Positions 26,440 through 35,436 of a stretch of DNA of 64,000 nt are shown here, piece after piece. This DNA is from a bacterium (lineage in GTDB: Bacteria > Cyanobacteriota > Vampirovibrionia > Gastranaerophilales > Gastranaerophilaceae), in NCBI GenBank assembly GCA_017405375.1, contig JAFRAO010000041.1:1-64000 (forward strand), given 5' to 3'. The notes beneath the pieces were generated by a model, which was not told where the DNA came from, ran no database searches, and worked only from the letters and a program-made list of their open reading frames with translations. Made by a program: the position numbers and the translations under genes. Every line of letters starts with the position of its first letter. Position 1 is the stretch's first letter.

Positions 26440-28431
26440 TTACGTTTGAAGAGAATTGCCCTTTTTTTTGTTAAGAACTTCTCTTATTTCAGCTAAAGAC
26501 ATCTCTTGATAGTTAATAACGTCTTGCGTATGATCTTCTTTGATTGTTGAATCAATATCGATGCTTCCAATAACTTCTTGAAAATCTTTATTATCGTTGC
26601 TTATTTGTTTAGCATTCTTGTCTTCTTTATGCATATTGGATAGTCGAATTGATTCTTGTACATCAAAATTTGATTGAGCCTCTTTTCTCGCTGCATCAAT
26701 AATCTCTGTGTACAACTTTGCATTCATCGGTTTATATCCACTTTCAAATCCTGACGATACTGAGTCAATAAATGGTGCAATTTCTAATTTTACAGGATTA
26801 CCTCGAATACCGAATTCTTCATATTTCTTCAATATATGATTCCAAATTCCGGTTAATTCTTTTTTATATTCTTGAAAATCAAGATATAAAGGCGTATTTA
26901 ATTCTGTTTTATTAAGATTTTTATTATCATATTTATGTTTGACTCTGAAAAGGAACAATTGCAAATCATTCGTATTTATTTTCTTGTTATTTGGCGGAAT
27001 TATCGATTTTTGAATATATTTTTCAGCTTGTTTTTTCAAACTTTTATTACCATAAAAATCTTTACCTAATCCGGCACCTATAATTTCGTATATTTCATTA
27101 TCGCTGACAAAACTTGGATATTTACGAGAATTAAAATAATTAGGATACTTATTATAAATTTCATTTATTAAAAAGTTTTCGTAATTATATTTTAGTTCTA
27201 CAACTTTTCCTTTATGCTTTACAGCAAATGGTTCATGCTTTGCTTTGCTTGAAAATACTTTCTTTAGCGTACTACCAATTGATTTAACAATACTTTTTTC
27301 TGAATTGTGATTTTTTATAATATTTTTTGGCAATAATCCTAATGCCTCTTCAGATTTTACAGATTGTTTTGCTGAACATTGAATTTGAGGCTGTGATGTA
27401 CTGTTAGATTGTTGTGCATGCTGCGCTTGCGGTTGCTTTGTTTGCGGTTTTTTCGTTTGCGGCATATCCCAAGGTAACGGAGGCGGACTTTGCCTTTTTA
27501 CTTTGAGTTGAGAACCGCTTTTTGATACAGTTTTAGATGCACCATTTGAGGATTTTTCCAAAAAATCATCCGGAAGTGGTGGTATATACTCTTCACCCGG
27601 TGGTGGTGGCGGCAAAAAATCAGTTACTGCCGAATATGACGGTAGTGGTGGCGATGTCACTACTTCATCACCCAATGGTGGCGGCGGTAGAGGTGTATAA
27701 TCTCTATCAAATTTGCCATTTGGATATTTTCGTCCCTTATCGCTGGATTTTGTTAGAAAATCATCTAACGGTGGGAAAGTTGTATCACGTGATATGTGTT
27801 CTTGACTTCCGTTATACCGCAATACTTGATTATTTGAATCATAAATTATTTTTTTATTAACACCGACAGTATCTGCTGATTTTGGTACTATTGGCATTAA
27901 TATTGGTGTTTTCTTTGATTGCGGTGGTTTAGTTGTTTTTCTTGGTCTTACTTTTTCCATTCCGCCTGTAGCTTTTTGTGCTTTAGGGGTATCAATTTTT
28001 GGAATCAGATTCTTTGAAATATGTATTACCGGTGCATTCATCATTGTTACAGGAGGCATTATCGGAAGTTCAGGCTCATCATCGGAATAAATTGGATTAC
28101 TGTGTAATCCGCTATCGATGCTACTTTGATTCAAAGTATTGTTTGTATTAATTTTAGGTAAATTGTCACTATAAAACCTCATAGCCAGTGTATCAATTGG
28201 TGTTGAAATTTCCGGTAACAACTGAAATCTTGAATTACTGTTATAAATAGAATTATTATAACTATCATTTTTTTGCGTTTGCGTAGTGTTTATATACGTG
28301 TTCTGCTCAGTCGGCACAGGCGGAATGTCTGATGGTTTTGATGATTTTTTGTTTTGTTTTGTTTCATCTTTTGGTCTGTCAGAATCACTAGGATTTGCTC
28401 TAAAAACAATAGGGGCTAGACTTACTTTCAT
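26440..28431 (-). CDS. Proline-rich unknown protein with PIVFRAN N-terminus, effector-like
   Basis: No family recognised. The 663-aa protein starts MKVSLAPIVFRAN, a signature shared with the next gene upstream. Residues 20-380 are low complexity and probably disordered, with polyproline runs (YTPLPPPPLGDE, DFLPPPPPGEE, SPPPLPWDMP) and a repeated motif FPPLDDFLTKSS / PPLPDDFLEKSS. An NPIYSDDEPELP segment lies near residue 115. Residues 400-600 look folded and mainly helical, with no known motif. There is no Sec signal or membrane helix. The runs fit the L-P-x-x-P type that binds eukaryotic EVH1 or SH3 domains, so a host-directed role is conceivable but unproven. GAGG precedes the ATG. Confidence 0.75.
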   Translation of the reverse strand: MKVSLAPIVFRANPSDSDRPKDETKQNKKSSKPSDIPPVPTEQNTYINTTQTQKNDSYNNSIYNSNSRFQLLPEISTPIDTLAMRFYSDNLPKINTNNTLNQSSIDSGLHSNPIYSDDEPELPIMPPVTMMNAPVIHISKNLIPKIDTPKAQKATGGMEKVRPRKTTKPPQSKKTPILMPIVPKSADTVGVNKKIIYDSNNQVLRYNGSQEHISRDTTFPPLDDFLTKSSDKGRKYPNGKFDRDYTPLPPPPLGDEVVTSPPLPSYSAVTDFLPPPPPGEEYIPPLPDDFLEKSSNGASKTVSKSGSQLKVKRQSPPPLPWDMPQTKKPQTKQPQAQHAQQSNSTSQPQIQCSAKQSVKSEEALGLLPKNIIKNHNSEKSIVKSIGSTLKKVFSSKAKHEPFAVKHKGKVVELKYNYENFLINEIYNKYPNYFNSRKYPSFVSDNEIYEIIGAGLGKDFYGNKSLKKQAEKYIQKSIIPPNNKKINTNDLQLFLFRVKHKYDNKNLNKTELNTPLYLDFQEYKKELTGIWNHILKKYEEFGIRGNPVKLEIAPFIDSVSSGFESGYKPMNAKLYTEIIDAARKEAQSNFDVQESIRLSNMHKEDKNAKQISNDNKDFQEVIGSIDIDSTIKEDHTQDVINYQEMSLAEIREVLNKKKGNSLQT

Positions 28432-28470
28432 TTTTACCTCATAAATATATGTACATACGTGTGGTTTTTA

Positions 28471-28542
28471 GGTTGGGTTTATATTAAAACATGTCAAAAA
28501 AAAATTTGCTATAACTTTAGATAAAAATTAAGAAATATTAAA
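28471..28542 (-). promoter_or_regulatory. Upstream block A, shared by the two PIVFRAN genes
   Basis: About 70 bp that recurs at 29350-29419 with few differences. Both copies contain GGGTTTATATTA, TGTCAAAAAAAAATTTGCTA and TTTAGATAAAAATTAAGAAA. Read on the minus strand it offers a TTGACA hexamer. It lies 40 nt upstream of the ATG at 28431 and probably carries the promoter. Confidence 0.6.
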
Positions 28543-28656
28543 TTAAATTTACAACAATTAACACTTAAATAATGTAAGAAACCTAATTAAAAGTGCGACG
28601 CCCTGATTATAAAATAAGACAAAGAAGTCGGTGAATTCTTCACTTAAACAACAATC

Positions 28657-29307
28657 TTACTCTTTTTTGTAACCGGATTTTTGCATTAAGGATTCCATAT
28701 CTTTTAGATTTATTCTTTCAGCATCAGAAGAACACGGTGGTAATAATTCATCTAATATGCTATTTTTTATTTTTACTGTGGCCGAAACAATAGATTCTGC
28801 TGGAAATGGCAGAGAAATACAAGCATTATTATATTTTTGCCTTTGCGCTACCACTATAATTTCTTTAGATGATAAATCAGGCAAAGGTTCTGTTGTACGA
28901 TTGTGCATTGATTCCGGTTGATTTTGATGTTGTTGTGTAATCAACGGTAAGTTTGGCAAAGGTTTTGTCGTACGATTACATACTTGTTCATATTGATATT
29001 GATATTGATTTTGTTTTTGATTCTGTTGTGTAATCAAAGGTAATTTTGGCAGAGGTTCTGTCCTGTAATTATATACAGATTCAAATTGATTTTGGTATTG
29101 TGGTAAGTCTGAAGACGATTTAGGTAAAGCACCTGTCCTGTAATCATAACCGGGTACAGATGAGATTTGATTGTTTGCTTTCAACAACGGAGCATTTGAA
29201 TTGTTATTGCTTTGTTGGAGGCTTAAACCTTGTCCTTGCTGATTATTAGTATTTCTGGAAAATCTTTCATTTGCTCTAAAAACTATAGGTGATAAATTAA
29301 TTTTCAT
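28657..29307 (-). CDS. Gln/Pro-rich repeat protein with PIVFRAN N-terminus
   Basis: No family recognised. It starts MKINLSPIVFRANERF, nearly the same N-terminus as the gene at 26440-28431. Residues 50-150 contain four imperfect units of about 25-35 residues with the core RT.(P/A)LP and linkers rich in Gln (YRTGALPKSS, YRTEPLPKLPLITQQ, NRTTKPLPNLPLITQQ, NRTTEPLPDLSS). The C-terminal 60 residues are not repetitive. No signal peptide or membrane segment is present. GAGGA precedes the ATG. Its upstream region duplicates that of the next gene, so the two are probably co-regulated. Confidence 0.72.
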   Translation of the reverse strand: MKINLSPIVFRANERFSRNTNNQQGQGLSLQQSNNNSNAPLLKANNQISSVPGYDYRTGALPKSSSDLPQYQNQFESVYNYRTEPLPKLPLITQQNQKQNQYQYQYEQVCNRTTKPLPNLPLITQQHQNQPESMHNRTTEPLPDLSSKEIIVVAQRQKYNNACISLPFPAESIVSATVKIKNSILDELLPPCSSDAERINLKDMESLMQKSGYKKE

Positions 29308-29349
29308 TCTATTTCCTCACTAATTAAGTATATATCGGTTTAATATATA

Positions 29350-29419
29350 GTTGGGTTTATATTATAGTTTGTCAAAAAAAAATTTGCTAGAATTTTAGAT
29401 AAAAATTAAGAAATATTAA
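29350..29419 (-). promoter_or_regulatory. Upstream block B, shared by the two PIVFRAN genes
   Basis: The second copy of the block at 28471-28542, again about 40 nt upstream of a PIVFRAN gene (ATG at 29307). Conservation of the same elements at the same distance argues for a functional promoter or operator rather than a leftover of gene duplication alone, because the downstream proteins differ outside the first 13 residues. Confidence 0.6.
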
Positions 29420-29554
29420 GCTATTTAACCTTGTAAAAGCGCTAATTGTTACATTTTCGTTGCAAATACTTGTAATCTTATTATGTTTTATTTAATCTTC
29501 TAGTATTGATGACTAGATAATATTATTATTTATACTAAGTAAAAGGGGATGATT

Positions 29555-31930
29555 ATGAAAAAAGTTTTTAGTTTACTGTTTAGCATACTCTTGATGCTAA
29601 ATTTGTTTTGCTTAAATTCGCTTTGTAACGGTGCTTATGCAGCTCAAACCGTTCGCATAGCGTTTGTTTTAGACGGACAATCTCCGGCTAATGATTATTT
29701 TTTGAAAAAATTTAAAGAATCTATTACAAAATCAATGGATAAAAACACACAGGTTGTTTATCCTGCTAATTTGGTTTTTGTGGGTGATTGGACCGAAAAT
29801 GGTGTAAAAGCTCAATGTAACAAAGCCTTATCTTCAAATGCAACAACTGTTGTGGCTTTGGGATATTTATCTTCAAAATACTATAACAGCTTAAAAAGTA
29901 AAAAGAAAATGGTTGTAACTATCGACCAATACGGGTTAAGAGATTTGGGAACAGGTATGTTTTCACCGTTTGCTCAATTTACCGAAAAACTTGAATTATT
30001 CCATCGTTTAACCAATTTCAAAAAAGCTGCAATCTTGATGAATGAAAGTTATTTTAGCACAAGAAAAGATTGGGATAGTTTTGTAAAATCAAAATTAAAA
30101 GACAAATCTATAAATTTGATGGTTATACCTGTTGGAAATGACGTTACGGCAGCTATGGAAAAAATTCCGTCAGATGTTGATGCAGCATTAATTTTACCTC
30201 AATTCAAACTAAGTATGAGTCAGTTGGAATACTTGTTTTCAAGTTTAGCATCAAGACAAATTAAAACTTTCTCAGTTTTAGGAGAAAGTGATGTAAATGT
30301 CGGCTGTATGCTTGGTTCAGGTGCTTTGGATTTAGATAGAAAAATTGCTGATGCTACATCATTTAACATTAAAAGCCTATTATATGGTTCTAAAGCAAAC
30401 TTAGAAAAAGTAATGTTTATGGAAGATGAAATTTTATACGTAAACATGGATACTTGTAAAAAAGTTGGGTATGAACCACCTTTAAGACTTTTAAATGCTT
30501 CAAAAGTTATTTCTCATGAAGAAGTACCACAATATAACTTATCAGCTATTTTTAACAAGTTAGATGAACAAAACTTAGACATCGAACAAAAATCTTATCT
30601 TGTAAAAGCTGCAAGAAAAGCTGCTTTATCAGCAAAATTAAGATATTTGCCGACAGTTACAATAAATCTTGGCTGGCAGCAATATGACAGCACTTACGCT
30701 GATACTGCCGCTTTGTTAATCCCGGAAAAAACCGGTGTTTTCGGATTTGGAGTTGATCAGGTAATTTATTCTCCTGCATTAGTTACAAATATCTTAGTAA
30801 AAAACAAAAAAGTTAAATTTGAAAAAGCTGAATACAAAATGACTGAACAAAATATGGGTATTGATATTGCTAATTTATACATTGATACTTTAATTTTGAA
30901 AAATCAAATTGGTGTTCAACAAGAATATGTAAAAGAAGCAAGAGAAAATTTGGGTATTGCAAGAGTTCGTGAAAAAATTGGTTATTGCGGAAAAGAAGAA
31001 GTTATGAGATGGGCAAGTCAATTAAGTATTGCAGAACAAAAATTACTTGAGATGACTGCTGATTATAAAAACGTAAAAATTGCCATAAGCAAATTCTTAA
31101 ATGAAAAACAAAATCAAAACTTTGATTTAGCCCCATTAAGAGCTAATGACCCTGCATTTTATACATCAGAATTAAATATTCTTGATTATGTAAGAACTCC
31201 GCAAGCATTAGAAGCATTTACAAAATTACTTGTAGATGAATCTTATAATGTTTCACCGGAATTGGTTAAATTAAGAACTGCTATGGGAATGAAGAAAAAT
31301 GAACGTTCTATGTACATTCAAAAATTCTTCTTACCTGATGCAAAAGTTTCTTATCAATATCAAACATTGATGGGCAGAGAATATGGTAAAGATATGGCAT
31401 TGCTAAAAGCAGGTTCTATGACACTACCTTTAAGCTATGATGCCCTAAGAGCATCAACATCTTATTCAAGAATTGGTGTATATGCTCAATGGAAACCATT
31501 GGAAGGTGGTTCAAAATTTGCAGAAATCGCTCGTATTAATGCGGAATTAAAGCAATTAGAAACCCAAGAAATGGGTATTAAAACTCATCTTGAAGAAAAA
31601 GTAAGATCTGTTGTAAATAAGGCTCTTGCTTGCTATTTCAGTATTGAAAAAGATTACAGAGCTATGGCAACAGCAAAAGAAAATTACGAAAAAGTAAAAT
31701 CTGATTATTTATTTAACAAAGCTCCGATAACTCAGGTTTTGGATGCAGAATCAACATATTTTGAATCAAAACTAAAAGCTGCAAATTCACAAAACGAATT
31801 CTTTAAACAGCTTGTTTGGGTACAAAGAGCATTGTGTTCTACTAATTGGACAAAAGCTGATCCTAGCGCAAAAGCATGGATTCAAAAAGTTAAAGATACA
31901 TTGGTTGCTATGCCTGATGTAACTTTGTAA
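29555..31930 (+). CDS. Fusion of an ABC substrate-binding-like domain with a TolC-type outer-membrane efflux domain
   Basis: A signal peptide (residues 1-30, ending AYA-AQ) is followed by a periplasmic-binding-protein fold of the type I kind (about 31-310: VRIAFVLDGQSP, VVALGYLSSKYY, LELFHRLTNFKKAAILMN, AALILPQFKLSM). The rest (about 335-790) is a TolC/OEP domain with long amphipathic helices and repeated features such as LSAKLRYLPTVTINLGWQQYDS, NLYIDTLILKNQIGVQQEYVKEAR and VLDAESTYFESKLKAANSQNEFFKQL. TolC trimers form outer-membrane exit ducts. A ligand-binding domain on the same chain is unusual. The ATG at 29555 has GGGG about 6 nt upstream and is preferred over 29549. It stands alone with its own terminator. 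Confidence 0.82.
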   Translation: MKKVFSLLFSILLMLNLFCLNSLCNGAYAAQTVRIAFVLDGQSPANDYFLKKFKESITKSMDKNTQVVYPANLVFVGDWTENGVKAQCNKALSSNATTVVALGYLSSKYYNSLKSKKKMVVTIDQYGLRDLGTGMFSPFAQFTEKLELFHRLTNFKKAAILMNESYFSTRKDWDSFVKSKLKDKSINLMVIPVGNDVTAAMEKIPSDVDAALILPQFKLSMSQLEYLFSSLASRQIKTFSVLGESDVNVGCMLGSGALDLDRKIADATSFNIKSLLYGSKANLEKVMFMEDEILYVNMDTCKKVGYEPPLRLLNASKVISHEEVPQYNLSAIFNKLDEQNLDIEQKSYLVKAARKAALSAKLRYLPTVTINLGWQQYDSTYADTAALLIPEKTGVFGFGVDQVIYSPALVTNILVKNKKVKFEKAEYKMTEQNMGIDIANLYIDTLILKNQIGVQQEYVKEARENLGIARVREKIGYCGKEEVMRWASQLSIAEQKLLEMTADYKNVKIAISKFLNEKQNQNFDLAPLRANDPAFYTSELNILDYVRTPQALEAFTKLLVDESYNVSPELVKLRTAMGMKKNERSMYIQKFFLPDAKVSYQYQTLMGREYGKDMALLKAGSMTLPLSYDALRASTSYSRIGVYAQWKPLEGGSKFAEIARINAELKQLETQEMGIKTHLEEKVRSVVNKALACYFSIEKDYRAMATAKENYEKVKSDYLFNKAPITQVLDAESTYFESKLKAANSQNEFFKQLVWVQRALCSTNWTKADPSAKAWIQKVKDTLVAMPDVTL

Positions 31931-31943
31931 TAGCTAAAACACA

Positions 31944-31992
31944 TAAAAAAAGAGGTACAAGTTTTATTTATAAATTTGTATCTTTTTTTATT
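31944..31992 (+). terminator. Terminator of the SBP-TolC fusion gene
   Basis: A long, imperfect A/T-rich stem (AAAAAAAGAGGTACAA with TTTGTATCTTTTTTT) ends in a T run, 14 nt after the stop codon. Confidence 0.65.
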
Positions 31993-32065
31993 TTATAAAT
32001 TTATTGACATTGACTTATACTTTTTTATGTTTTAGCATAGATGTATTAAAACAGAGTAGGTATTT

Positions 32066-32896
32066 ATGAATTTTTTAAAATTTTTAAATGAGCATATAGG
32101 ATTAATTATTGAATCAATAACAATAATTTTTGTAATTGTTACAAGTTTAAAAGTAATTGATTTTATTACTAAAAAAGTAAAAGAAAATATCATTATAAAA
32201 CATCATAACAGTCAACGGTTATTAAGTTTTTGTCCGATAATAAGCAAAATAGCAAAAGTTTTGGTTTTATTTATAATAATAGCTTCTGTAATGCAGGCCC
32301 ATGGTTATTCAATGACATCATTAATCGCCGGATTTGGAATCATGGGTATGGCGGTTGGTTTTGCCGCTAAGGAAACTATTGCTAATATTTTCGGTTCTTT
32401 TGCCATTTTATATGATAAGATTTTTGATATTAACGATTATGTTTCAATTAATGATATTGAAGGAACTGTTGTTGATATAAATTTACGTTCAACAAGAATT
32501 AAAACATTAGATAATGCGGTAATAACGCTTCCGAATAACATAGTTGCAAATGCCATTATAACTAATTTTTCGGCGATTAAAAATCGTAGAATAGATGAAA
32601 TTGTAGGAATAACTTATTCTTCATCAGATGAGAAGATTCAAAGAGCTATTGATATAATTAAAGGTATTTTACGTAACAATGATGATGTTATAACAGATGA
32701 TAAATTGATTTATTTAGAAAAATTGAATTCAAGCTCAATAGATATACATTTTCAAGCGTATGTAAAATATGGGGATATTTTTAGCTTTTGGAAAATAAGA
32801 GAGAATGTAATAAAAGAAATTGTAAAACAGTATAGAAATGAAGGTATAGATTTTGCATTCCCATCACAATCTATATATCTGACAAATGAAAATTAA
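32066..32896 (+). CDS. mscS: Small-conductance mechanosensitive channel, MscS family
   Basis: MscS releases solutes on hypo-osmotic shock. Two N-terminal membrane segments are followed by the pore helix TM3, SLIAGFGIMGMAVGFAAKETIANIFGS, with the Gly/Ala packing pattern of the family. The beta domain follows (DYVSINDIEGTVVDINLRSTRIKTLDNAVITLPN), then a C-terminal alpha/beta domain. The length of 276 aa is that of the minimal E. coli type. It overlaps rlmH by 11 nt. Confidence 0.93.
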   Translation: MNFLKFLNEHIGLIIESITIIFVIVTSLKVIDFITKKVKENIIIKHHNSQRLLSFCPIISKIAKVLVLFIIIASVMQAHGYSMTSLIAGFGIMGMAVGFAAKETIANIFGSFAILYDKIFDINDYVSINDIEGTVVDINLRSTRIKTLDNAVITLPNNIVANAIITNFSAIKNRRIDEIVGITYSSSDEKIQRAIDIIKGILRNNDDVITDDKLIYLEKLNSSSIDIHFQAYVKYGDIFSFWKIRENVIKEIVKQYRNEGIDFAFPSQSIYLTNEN

Positions 32897-33356
32897 AATT
32901 ATAGCGTTTGGCAAAGTTAATGAAAAATATTTAAAAACAGGTATAGATGAATTTTCAAAAAGGTTATCTGCCTATGCAAGTTTAGAAATAGTTGAATTAA
33001 AGCCTGTCGAAATAAAGGATACTAATTTGATTCAGCGTTCATTGGATTTGGAAGCTGAAAAGGTTTTGGGTTTAATAAAGGAATCCTCGTTTGTTATAAC
33101 GCTTGAAATTAACGGGCAAATACTTTCTTCAGAAGAATTTGCACAAAAAATTAATAGTATAACATTGTCAGGCGTGAACGAATTAGTTTTTGTAATAGGT
33201 TCATCTTATGGTTTGTCAAAAATAATTTCAGAGCGTGCAGATTTCAGATTGAGCCTTTCCAATATGACGTTTTTACATAATTTTGCAAGGTTAATACTTG
33301 TTGAACAAATTTATAGAGCGTTTAAGATAATTAAAGGTGAAATTTATCATAAATAG
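32886..33356 (+). CDS. rlmH: 23S rRNA pseudouridine-1915 N3-methyltransferase
   Basis: A SPOUT methyltransferase acting on helix 69 of 23S rRNA in assembled ribosomes. MKIKIIAFGK at the start, FVITLEINGQILSSEEFA, FVIGSSYGLS (SAM-binding glycine loop) and LSNMTFLHNFARLILVEQIYRAFKIIKGEIYHK at the C-terminus are all family hallmarks. At 156 aa it is full length. It overlaps the end of mscS and ends in TAG. Confidence 0.96.
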   Translation: MKIKIIAFGKVNEKYLKTGIDEFSKRLSAYASLEIVELKPVEIKDTNLIQRSLDLEAEKVLGLIKESSFVITLEINGQILSSEEFAQKINSITLSGVNELVFVIGSSYGLSKIISERADFRLSLSNMTFLHNFARLILVEQIYRAFKIIKGEIYHK

Positions 33357-33385
33357 CAAAAGTATTTGTATCTTTGCTATATTTT
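33353..33385 (+). terminator. Terminator of mscS-rlmH
   Basis: ATAGCAAA (33353-33360, overlapping the rlmH stop) pairs with TTTGCTAT (33373-33380) and is followed by ATTTT. This is a weak terminator. Confidence 0.55.
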
Positions 33386-33414
33386 AAAAACACTGTTATT
33401 GATGATTCATGGTT

Positions 33415-34191
33415 TTAATTTATAACATTCTTCCCGTTTTGGTCATACATTTTTGAACGCTGTTCTCTAATATCACATATTTCATAGCGGTAATCATTTT
33501 TTATCAAATCACCGACAGAGGCATATAATCTTAGAATAGCCTCTTGTATATTCTTATTGTTCAAATTAATCATATCATCCGCCATTTCAACATTTGAAAG
33601 AGCCAATCTCGTCATATCTCTAAATCCGCTTGATGCAAGTTTTAATGCTAATGCATTTGATTGAACAGATTTAAAAAGAGCTTGCGATAAAACCATTGGC
33701 ATATGTGATATCAAAGCAACTGCTTCATCATGTTCTTTAGGTGTTGCAAAAATTATTTTTGCACCCATTTGCTCTATAACTTTTTTTAAATTTTCAGGAC
33801 ACTGTTTTTTACAAATGACCCATTTTGCACCTTCAAATAATTCTTTAAATGAATTTTCAAACCCTGTTTTTTCTGTACCTGCCATTGGGTGAGTCGGAAT
33901 AAAATTAAATTTATATTCTTTTTTTGATAAAAATTCTTTTAAAGAACAAACATCTGCAACAACTGTATCTTCGTCCAAGATATTATTTAATTCTTCCAAA
34001 ACTGATATTGTTTTATTCATATGAGTAGCAACAAATACAATATCGCAATCTTTTAAAACAGTTACATCATCGGTTATATTTGATTCCTTACCTTTTTGAG
34101 AAACGGAAATACCTATAACTTCATGCAAATTATTTATGGCTTTGAAAATAGAGCCGCCAATTAAACCTAAACCTACAACACCAATTTTCAT
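33415..34191 (-). CDS. tyrA: Prephenate/arogenate dehydrogenase
   Basis: The enzyme oxidatively decarboxylates prephenate (or arogenate) in tyrosine synthesis. It has the Rossmann start MKIGVVGLGLIGGSIF, VADVCSLKEFL, the family motif FIPTHPMAGTEKTGFENS with the catalytic His, and a helical C-terminal dimer domain (LISHMPMVLSQAL, FRDMTRLALSN). At 258 aa it lacks a chorismate mutase or ACT domain. It is the last gene of a minus-strand operon after proB and proA, 3 nt from proA. Confidence 0.93.
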   Translation of the reverse strand: MKIGVVGLGLIGGSIFKAINNLHEVIGISVSQKGKESNITDDVTVLKDCDIVFVATHMNKTISVLEELNNILDEDTVVADVCSLKEFLSKKEYKFNFIPTHPMAGTEKTGFENSFKELFEGAKWVICKKQCPENLKKVIEQMGAKIIFATPKEHDEAVALISHMPMVLSQALFKSVQSNALALKLASSGFRDMTRLALSNVEMADDMINLNNKNIQEAILRLYASVGDLIKNDYRYEICDIREQRSKMYDQNGKNVIN

Positions 34192-34194
34192 ATT

Positions 34195-35427
34195 TTATAA
34201 ATCCTTATGTTTAAATGTTTTTGTACCATCTACGTAATCTTTTACTATTTGACCGTTACCGATTAACTTGTATTTATATATAGTCAATCCATTTAATCCG
34301 ACAGGGCCTCTTGCATGAGTTTTGTTTGTAGAAATGCCGACTTCTGCACCAAAACCGTATCTGAAACCGTCTGCAAATCGAGTTGAGACATTTTGATACA
34401 CACCTGCCGAATCGACTTTTTGCATAAATGTTTTTGCATTAGTATCATTTTCCGTAATAATACAATCTGTATGCCCTGAACCATAAGTATTTATATGGTT
34501 TATTGCATCTTCAGGAGTATCTGTAACTTTATATGCAAGCATTTTACAACCATACTCAAATGCCCAATTATCCGGAGTTGAAATTAATTCAATCCCTGCA
34601 TTTTTTAATTCATTCAATAATTCTTCTTTTTTGTTAAAATCTTTGTGGATTAACAGCGTTTCAACAGAATTACAAGCACTTGGATATTGTGTTTTTGAAT
34701 CTATAATAATTTTTTTTGCCATATCAAAATCTGCCGATTTGTCAACAAAAATATGACAAATTCCGTCGGCATGTCCTAAAACGGGTATTTTTGTATTCTC
34801 TTTTATGTATTTTACAAGTTTGTTACTTCCGCGAGGAATAATTAAATCAATATATTTATCGCATTCAAGCATTTTTGCAACATCTTCGTGTGAAAATACT
34901 TGCGATATAACATTTTTAGGAAAATCTTTCACTTTTAAAAGAGCAGAGTTTATAACTGATAGCATTTCCTTATTGGTATTAACAGCCTCTTTTCCGCCTT
35001 TTAAAATAACTGCATTTGAAGATTTTATTGCAAGTGATGAAATTTGAGCAATTACATCAGGTCTTGCTTCAAAAATTATACCTAAAACTCCGATAGGGCA
35101 AGATTCTTTGTATAAAATCAATCCATCATCCAACTGTCTTTTTAGAAGAATTTTTCCAACAGGATTTTCCAGTTTTACAACATCTTTTATCCCTTGAATA
35201 ATATCTCTCATCTTATTTTCATCAAGTTTTAATCTGTTGAAAACAGAATCTGACAAATTTTCTTTTGCAGATTCTAAATCTAATCTGTTTGCATCAATAA
35301 TTGATTTATAATTATTTTCTAAATCTTTAGCAATTTGTAATAAAGCCACATTCTTTATATCAACAGTCAAATCCGCTATTTCAAGACTTGCTTGTTTTGC
35401 ACGTTTGGCAATTAATTCAAAATCCAT
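34195..35427 (-). CDS. proA: Gamma-glutamyl phosphate reductase (glutamate-5-semialdehyde dehydrogenase)
   Basis: ProA reduces gamma-glutamyl phosphate to glutamate semialdehyde in proline synthesis, using NADPH. Recognised by SCPIGVLGIIFEARPDVIAQISSLAIKSSNAVILKGGKEA, VIPRGSNKLVKYI, PVLGHADGICHIFVD, the catalytic Cys in TQYPSACNSVETLLIH, and HARGPVGLNGLTIYKY at the end. The length of 410 aa is typical. It lies 9 nt downstream of proB, with which it must work because the phosphate intermediate is unstable. Confidence 0.97.
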   Translation of the reverse strand: MDFELIAKRAKQASLEIADLTVDIKNVALLQIAKDLENNYKSIIDANRLDLESAKENLSDSVFNRLKLDENKMRDIIQGIKDVVKLENPVGKILLKRQLDDGLILYKESCPIGVLGIIFEARPDVIAQISSLAIKSSNAVILKGGKEAVNTNKEMLSVINSALLKVKDFPKNVISQVFSHEDVAKMLECDKYIDLIIPRGSNKLVKYIKENTKIPVLGHADGICHIFVDKSADFDMAKKIIIDSKTQYPSACNSVETLLIHKDFNKKEELLNELKNAGIELISTPDNWAFEYGCKMLAYKVTDTPEDAINHINTYGSGHTDCIITENDTNAKTFMQKVDSAGVYQNVSTRFADGFRYGFGAEVGISTNKTHARGPVGLNGLTIYKYKLIGNGQIVKDYVDGTKTFKHKDL

Positions 35428-35436
35428 ATTTCACAC

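Noticed and set aside
28657-29307. Eukaryote-like SH3-binding protein acquired from a host
   Set aside because: Base composition and ribosome site match the neighbours, and the low-complexity repeats explain the proline content.
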